64,000 nt of DNA from Eleusine coracana subsp. coracana (lineage: Eukaryota > Streptophyta > Magnoliopsida > Poales > Poaceae), in NCBI GenBank assembly GCA_032690845.1, contig CM064422.1:6510001-6574000 (forward strand), in the 5' to 3' direction. Shown piece after piece: positions 57,126-64,000 of the stretch. The position numbers and the translations under genes are program-made. Every line of letters starts with the position of its first letter. The first letter of the stretch is position 1. The notes beneath the pieces were generated by a model. The model ran no database searches and was not told the origin of the DNA. It worked only from the letters and a program-made list of their open reading frames with translations.

Positions 57126-60100
57126 ACTTCCAATATCAATTAGTATCAATTTGAATCACATGTTTACCTTTCTATAAATCATAAAATCATCAATATAGTT
57201 GATGGTTGTGTTCTAGTTCTTCCTTGTGTTTAAAGTGGATGAAATTAATCAGACTTTTGAAGGAGAGATTAAAAGATTTTCTTACATTTGAAGCTATCAT
57301 TCCTCTCCTTTTATAGCTCCACTTTGCATAGGGGGACCGACACTGTAGAAGGTCGGTTGGCTACCCACTGATCATTGGCAGCCAACTGATTATATTCAAA
57401 TTGTTTTGATTTAAGTCAAAATCAGAGAAAAACATACCCATAGTTTTGAATTTCATTCAAAACCATGATTATCTTATTTGAATTTTATGGATTTTATTTT
57501 TTTATTTTCTTTTGATTTACTTTTGTTTTTACCACATATTAAAAATTCCAACATTTTCCCCCTTGATCGTGAGGTTAAAACATTAAAAGCTCATTTGTCA
57601 ATAAAATGGTAAGCAAAGATAACAGGTTTATAACGGTTATTTAATATACCAATAGAACACAATTACTATTGAATACCACCTCATATTAAAACAAATTTCT
57701 TTGATATTTGGAGTTCCATAATCTTTAGACTTTAGCCAAAACATAATAGTTCGTTTTTCAAAGAATAGTACATCGGATCAATAAATTATAATAGTTAATT
57801 AAATCCTATTGAATCAATTCACCATGGTTTTCATCGCATCTAAAGATAAATTGTCTTAGTCATTATGGGGAGACAGTGTCATAGCAGTCCCACTTATCCA
57901 AGATCAAAAGCTTTTCTACAGCACCTAAGCTAGCAAATTTATTGGGTGGTAGGCCTTAGGGAATTCTCATCAACTTTATTAAATTTAATGTTTGAAATTT
58001 ATCTTTTGTAACTTAGTACAGGGTGTCAAAGTGTTTGACAGAATCACTTAACTTGTTGTTACTTGATAGAAATATTATGACTTGATTGCCACAATATAAG
58101 GTTAATAATATTTACCTTTCCTTATTCTGGGATAGGATTTAGCTATCATACTGCATGTTCAAAGGCCTGATATCATGCTATACATACTTTTAGAGCTTTC
58201 TAATAAGGACTGCTCCTTATGTGAGTATGTTACTTTTTGACGTTAATTCTTTAGTAACAACACAGCTCACAATAATATCTTAGTATCCTCAAAATATCAA
58301 AGATACCAGATTATTTTACATGTAAGCATAAAATCGTAAATGATCTTTAAGTAAATCCAAAATTGGATCATCATCTACCAATTATCCCAGTCATGATATT
58401 TAGTCAGGGCAATTATACACTTAGTGCATACATCAGATTTATTTGGACACTGATATGTCCTAACTTTATTGCCCTTGACTCATATGAATAGGCAAAGTCA
58501 TAATCATTATGTATATTGTGCTTTCACTAAAACATTTCAATATGCGTTGTTGCATATAACCCCAAAGTCATATTTGATACATCTTGGTGCGTAAGAAAAG
58601 CTAAACATATGTTTTTCACCAAGATTGTCTTTATTAAGCTTTTGAGAACAAATATATGACATTTACTCTCCCTTAACATAACATTCATTTGTCCAGCATA
58701 TTCTTTGGTGATATCATAATATTGATGCTTATCATTAAATCATAAATATATCTCAAATTTTGAGAGAATCATAATTTCTTAATATGTTACAAGCATCATT
58801 GTTATTCTTTTGAATGAGTTCTTTTGAGGAAATAGACAAATGAGAAAGTCTTTTCTCTATGTGAAGTCTTGTACTATGAGTTTTACTTTAAATATTTAAT
58901 ATTACCTATGGAGTCACTTACACCTTGTAGACTCTTTGGCAGTCTACTATATTGGCTCCTTTGGTAACTTTTTAATACTCATAGCTATCATTTCTTCTTC
59001 AATGACATAAGTCATTAAGAAGTATATAATATTTTTTATGACTTTCATAATATTAGATCAACATCCAAAAATTAACTTATTCATAAGTGATGTAGTTACT
59101 TGACATAGTAGATTTTTATAATCAATAAATATATATTAGAAAATAAGCTCTTGAACAATAATCATTATGTTGGAACACAGTTCTACTTTATTCAAGATTT
59201 ATTTTCCTTGATATAAAATCTGCTTTTATAATTTCAACTTTCAAGACTATGACTTGTCTTGTATTTATGAGTATAATATATTTTACTGGACAACACATTA
59301 GTTCATCAATGTAGCCAAAAAAAATAGAAAATGGCACTCTTGGGTCAGAATTGTTCATATTTGGATTAAAAACTTTAATTTTGAATAATATATTCCAAAA
59401 TAATGTAGGATATATATATACTTTTCCTAGCTCTTAATTTACAAACATCAACTTGCTAGGAGCTTTATATGATCATTTGTCATACTGATTTCAATCCATA
59501 AACACATTATGAGAAGACTCAACATCTTCAGTACCAAAACATAAGAATGCAAAATTTGCTACTGGGTCTCTCAATTTCATTAGTGTAGAGTCTTAAATAA
59601 TTATGCCATTTTTCTATGAAACTTTAGTGCAAACATTTAGGAATATGACCATAAGGAAAACTCTACATTATCACATAATTTCCTCTCATAAGTATGAGTA
59701 CATTCATACAATAAATGGGGGGAGAAGTAAATGAGCATCATAAATTGAAAGCAATCTTTGTAATGCCCATTTTATATTTTCTTGGAATAGTGATGAGACT
59801 TTTATTTCTTCCCCTCGAAACATGGCGTAAGAGGCCATAATTTTGATTAAGTCCCATTAAAACTTTTGATGTATTGATGGTAAATTCTTAACGAAATAAG
59901 ATAGTATGTGTCTTATAATAAAACAAGAGTAACATTATTGATATTGTACATAATTATTCTTCTCTTATTCCCAAAATTATATTAAAGCCATCATTATTCA
60001 ATCATGATATGGAAAGGATGTCCCTTTTTCATGAATGAAGTATATCATTAAGTCGAAGCTCATAAATATTTCTAAAATGTTAGTGTAAAAACACCAACTC

Positions 60101-60600
60101 ATTAGATCTTAACTTCAACTTTATTAATAACTTCACTTTTCCTTTGCTCTCTTTTTCATGTCCTCTTTAATGTATAACATTATAATCCCTGTAAATAGGA
60201 AAAAATACAGGGTTAAAATAGGACAAGATGAAGTGCCATAAGAGATTCTTTGAAAACTTATTTTTCAAAGACTTTAGTTTTGCAATTATATTGCACTTCT
60301 ATATGCTCTTTTAATTGTGTCTCTTAGATATTCAATAATCGTACTTTATAATCATGAGACACGCATAACTTAATTGCTCCTCCTGATTTACTTATATTTT
60401 AAGAGCATAATCATAATTAATTAGAGCCAAAATCATTATTATTTCTTATTTCAAGAAATATAATTGCTCCCATTAAGAATTGTTCAATGTCATACTCTAA
60501 TCTTGACAGTAATGAGTAAAAAAAATGTGTTGCATTCATAAGAAAAAAAACATTATTAATAAGCAACACCAAAAAAATCTTTTATCAATCAAACTCAAAT

Positions 60601-60950
60601 CAGTATTGGCCAGAATTGAATATGATTAATAAAATTTATGAAAACTATCCCCTCATCAGCTTTGGCCAGAAGAGTGAATAAAATTCACACATTAAAATAT
60701 GCCTCCAAAATCTTTCTTTTATTTATCTAACCCATATCAGTTTCGGCCAGAAATGGATTAGAAAAATAAAAGTTTGCAAAATTATCCATTAATTAGCTTT
60801 GGCCAGAATAACTGATAAGTTTCACACTTTTAATATATATATGCCTCTAACTTCTTTTATTAATCCAATTCAAAACAGCTTTGGTCAGAATTGAACGAAA
60901 AAAAAATAAAATTTGTAAAAGTTATTCATTTATCAGCTTTGGCTAGAAAA
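60601..60950. repeat. Tandem repeat of about 137 bp in the inner LTR element
   Basis: AGCTTTGGCCAGAA or a close variant occurs six times, at about 60601, 60657, 60738, 60793, 60876 and 60933. Spacing alternates near 56 and 82 bases, so three tandem units each carry two copies. Between them lie AT-rich 'aaaataaaatttg'- and 'tatgcctc'-like pieces. Confidence 0.85.
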
Positions 60951-62008
60951 AAGAATAAATTTTACACTTTAAAATGAGGCATAAAAAATATACTCAACAA
61001 CAATATTATTAAAGCAGTGGAAACATAAAATATTAAGGAAGAACCAAATAATTATAATAAATAGAATAGCCAACTTTTTTTGCCGAATGTACATTAAAAC
61101 ATTATTATTCATAAGTTTGATTTGAAATCAAACATAAATGCTGAGAATATTACATACTTAATAAAATCATAAACTCAATTTTTTCATATGGGCTGTTATC
61201 AACCAAAAATGGCCCATTAGTGATCTGGCCTACTTCTGAAATTCAGAAAAAATGGGCCGTAATATTTTGGCCCATTTTTACCTTTGCCCATACATTATTC
61301 AGCACATCATTTATTCGCAGGGAAAAAGAAAAATTGTACTATTCACAACGGGCTGCACCTGACGAAGTCGGCCCATTAGGATTTTGGCCCAACCTTCTTC
61401 CCTACGCTCCCCACTTGGGCCATCGGCCCGGCTACCTGGGCCTAGGCCATGGAATCCGCACGCCCATGCGTTCCACGCAGCCCACGAGTGCCGCCGCCTC
61501 CCCTCGGCCGTCGATCTTAATCCGACGGCTCTCGCGAGTGTCACGGAGGAGAAAACCGCTCCTTGCACCCGTGCCCGTGAACCCTAATTCATTTTTCTAT
61601 TCTCCTCCCCTCTTCTCCACTTAGTGGCGGTGACAGCGGGCGAGTGAGAGAGAGATGAGGGCAGCGGCGCCGGCGAGCACCCTTTGCCGAAGCATGCGCG
61701 CGGCCTAGCCAGCGCGCGGCTCTGTCGAGTGGCCCTCGTCGGTGCCCTTTTCCACCATAGCCTGGAGCCCGCGCCCCACCGGATCTGAACCCAGCCGGTG
61801 GCGGACGACCTCGCGATGGCGACAGCAATATCTTCGCGTAGGGCGGCACTACGGCGACAGCAGCCAGGGGCGCACGGTGACATCCTAGACCGCGAGCTGA
61901 AGGCCAAACCCTTAGGCTCGTGCGCAGGGCCATGTCGAAGAGCAGCAACAAACGCAGTCGTTGATGACAATCTCGACCAGCTTCTGGATTAGGTGAGCCC
62001 GACACCTT

Positions 62009-62080
62009 TACTCATTAGGGTTAGGGTTCTTTGATTTTAGGGTTTTTTGTGGGGATTTATCAATAGTTAGAGTTAGGGTT
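62009..62080 (+). repeat. Telomere-like TTAGGG-type patches
   Basis: TTAGGGTTAGGGTT and then 'ttttagggtttttt' and 'gttagagttagggttc' occur within 72 bases, resembling the telomeric repeat but irregular. The patch is inside the inner LTR element near its primer site. Confidence 0.6.
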
Positions 62081-62367
62081 CATCAGATTTTAGGGAATTC
62101 TTTAGGGATTAACATGATTTTGATGCAATTACCCTCCTTTATGCTCATGCGTATAAATCTGAAACCCTAGCAACTTTAGAATCATAAACTTCACATGCTA
62201 GCAAGAATTTATAGTAGCAGTAAGACATAAACATAGGCACGATGAGCAAGTTCAAGAAATTGAACTAACTTCCATGAAACAGGAGCATGCTTGCATGAAT
62301 CATGAGCATCTTGCACACATAAACATGTAGTTGAGAATGAATTGGATCCAAAATAAATACTAGACCA

Positions 62368-62379
62368 GCTCTGATACCA
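62368..62379 (-). other. Primer binding site of the inner LTR element
   Basis: On the minus strand, TGGTATCAGAGC, complementary to the initiator Met tRNA 3' end, one base inside the 5' LTR. Confidence 0.9.
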
Positions 62380-62817
62380 TTGATAGTACTTCCAGGATCA
62401 ACTAGTATCAATTTAAATTAGATGGTTATCTTTCTGTAAATCCTAAAACCATCAATATAGTTGATGGTTGTGTTCTAATTTTTTTCTGTGCTTAAATGGA
62501 ATGAAATTGATCGGACTTTTGAAGGAGAGATTAGAAGATTTTTTTATATTTAAAGCTATCATTTCTCTCCTTTTATAGCTCTACTTTGCACAGGGAGACC
62601 GATACTATAGAAGGTCGTTGGTTGCCCACTAATTATTGGCAGCCAACCGATTACATTCAAATGGTTTTGATTTAAGTCAAAATCAGAAAAAAAAACATAT
62701 CCATAATTTTAAATTTGATTCAAAACCATGATTATCTTATTTGAATTCTGTGGACTTTATTTTTCTTATTTTCTTTTAATTTTCTTTTGTTTTTACCATA
62801 GATAAAAAATTCCAACA

Positions 62818-63195
62818 ATCTTCTCACAGACGAAATGGATATATAGCTCAATATGTTTAGTGCGTCTGTGATGGACTGGATTGCCTGCCATGTAGACCGC
62901 CGATATGTTGTCGCAGAACGCCATTGTCGCCTTTGTCACTGTAATTTGTTGTTCGCTAAGTAATTGCCGAAGCCAGCAGCATCTCCCGACGGTGTCGGCA
63001 ACTGCGCGGTATTCTGCTTCTGCGCTGCACCTGGAGACTGTCGATTGGCGGTGCTTGAGGCGGCTGCAGTAGTCGCTCGCGGACATGTCGCCTTGTTGCA
63101 GCGTGCGAAACTCGGACTCGAGGTAGACAGCCCGTGCCATGGCTTGATCGTGGAAGAGGCCGATGGTGCACGACGAGATCTTGTACGCCGTGGCT
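62818..63195 (-). pseudogene. Outer copia element: gag fragment fused to RNase H (right of the insertion)
   Basis: A minus-strand frame first shows gag sequence typical of copia UBN2 proteins: ISSCTIGLFHDQAMARAVYL, then ESEFRTLQQGDMSASDYCSR. Straight after LKH it becomes RNase H: RQSTVSRCSAEAEYRAVADT, then WLRQLLSEQQITV, MAFCDNISAVYMA and HIELYIHFVCEKI. Integrase and reverse transcriptase are missing, so a large internal deletion joined gag to RNase H in frame near 63050. The frame ends where the inner element begins. It is also cut on its 5' side near 63195. Confidence 0.8.
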
Positions 63196-64000
63196 TAATC
63201 AGGAGGAAGAACGCACTGAGCCCATTGACGAATATTGAACCAGAGTGTATAATTTGCCAAACTAAATGGAATAAATAAATGTACAGTTCCATCCATCCAT
63301 TTGACCACGATTTTAAATGCTAATATTGGAAATTAGTGTCGACCTAAAGTAACGACAACTCTATCATTGCATCACTCCGCTTCATAAACTTGATGGTAAC
63401 GGCAGCATTGTATCGTTGCGTAGCTCTGACGCATGACGTGAACCTGGCTTGCGTCTTCCATTCATCATCCAATTATGCTACTATTCATCTTCTTCTAGAC
63501 CAATTGGGAGAAATTTGTTCAATATTTAATTGACTCCTTTTAATCTATAGATTTGGGGTTGCATGGAGGCTAAATCAGGGTACGGTGTACGAACTACAAA
63601 GGTCTTCATTTTAGAGTGTATCTACTAGATTGATTGACGCACTACACTGCGTCTATTTAGCCTCAATATGATTTTATCCAACCTCTGTGTTATGATTTTA
63701 TTCAGCTCCTCTATTGAGAATTTCATAGTTTATTTAGAAATGCTAAATTTATCTAAATACAATGTGTAAATATAATAAATTTCAGGGGCTGACAAGAAGT
63801 ATGCAAAAGATGAAATAAGAGCATAAAAACACAATACAAATAGGTTTAATTTGTAAAATGACCATATCCTTATCTTCTCCTTCCTGGCATTCTTCTCCAC
63901 CGTCGTTTCCTTTCCTCCATTCTTCTCTCCAGCGCAGTTCTCGCATGTCACAGCATGACCAGGCCGCCTCGCCCTATCTCTCACGCACCCCATAAAACAC
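63196..64000. other. Right flank, no gene recognised
   Basis: AT-rich sequence. A minus-strand frame from 63993 to 63730 opens with MGCVRDRARRPGHAVTC, but has no recognisable domain and turns AT-rich and hydrophobic. I do not call it a gene. Confidence 0.35.

Larger units (their letters stand above)
57126..62817 (-). mobile_element. Non-autonomous LTR retrotransposon (inner element), minus strand
   Basis: Two long direct repeats form the LTRs: about 57126-57553 (3' LTR) and 62381-62817 (5' LTR, 437 bp). On the minus strand they start TGTTGGAATTTTT. The primer site TGGTATCAGAGC lies next to the 5' LTR (62379-62368 on the minus strand). A polypurine tract, ATCAAGGGGGAAAA, lies next to the 3' LTR (57567-57554). 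The roughly 4.8 kb between holds no gag or pol that I can see: 57.6-61.2 kb is AT-rich and non-coding, and 61.2-62.0 kb is GC-rich with short frames. It is therefore probably mobilised in trans. The left LTR end appears to have lost a few bases at the insertion border. Confidence 0.85.

Noticed and set aside
61220..62005. Frames of 60-138 codons in the GC-rich part of the inner LTR element
   Set aside because: No gag or pol similarity is recognisable, and frames on both strands overlap as expected for GC-rich DNA.
62009..62080. Telomere or interstitial telomeric array
   Set aside because: Only a few irregular units are present, inside a retrotransposon.
63730..63993. An 87-codon minus-strand gene at the right edge
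   Set aside because: No domain, no splice support, and the second half turns into AT-rich hydrophobic sequence.
1..64000. CRISPR array, prophage, operon or toxin-antitoxin system
   Set aside because: The window is plant nuclear DNA with spliced genes. The tandem repeats seen lack the repeat-spacer layout.

Overview
This window is nuclear DNA from a flowering plant, almost certainly a grass (Poaceae). Its genes have GC-rich first exons and GT-AG introns. The encoded proteins are typical of plants: an EGY3-like plastid protein, an ELF4-like clock protein, a PPR protein and a bHLH of the BEE/CIB type. The repeats are of grass type too: Stowaway, hAT and Mutator MITEs, an Au-type SINE, copia elements and LINE remnants. 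I cannot name the species. All exon joins below were worked out by hand from splice signals and reading frame; no database search was run.

Layout. At 0-7.6 kb: a possible last exon of an off-window gene, a plastid DUF3054 membrane protein (+), an EGY3-like inactive site-2-protease relative (+) with a heat-shock element upstream, and a small heavy-metal-associated protein (-). At 7.6-15 kb: a gene-poor stretch, then a nine-exon bHLH gene (+) with an intact hAT MITE just upstream. At 16.8-21.3 kb: an unrecognised three-exon gene (-) and a small helix-hairpin-helix protein gene (+). At 26-31.7 kb: two single-exon genes (-), an FHA-domain protein and a PPR protein. At 32-34.3 kb: two sister GC-rich DNA transposons in tandem, then a Stowaway MITE. 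At 37.4-44.5 kb: an ELF4-like gene (-) and a seven-exon J-domain gene (-). At 46.2-51.9 kb: a thirteen-exon HflX-type GTPase gene (+). From 52 to 63 kb the sequence is mostly transposon: a MITE inside a copia LTR inside another MITE, a LINE reverse-transcriptase relic, and a non-coding LTR element inserted in the RNase H region of an internally deleted copia element.

Function. The genes do not form an operon-like system. Several are probably organellar (DUF3054, EGY3, PPR, HflX), one is a clock-family protein, one a transcription factor and one a co-chaperone. I found no CRISPR, prophage, or new multi-gene system. The most notable items are the loss of both catalytic motifs in the EGY3 protein together with its heat-shock element, the nested transposons with readable target duplications, the GC-AG intron and long acidic insert in the HflX gene, and an unrecognised three-exon gene whose frame closes across its splice sites.
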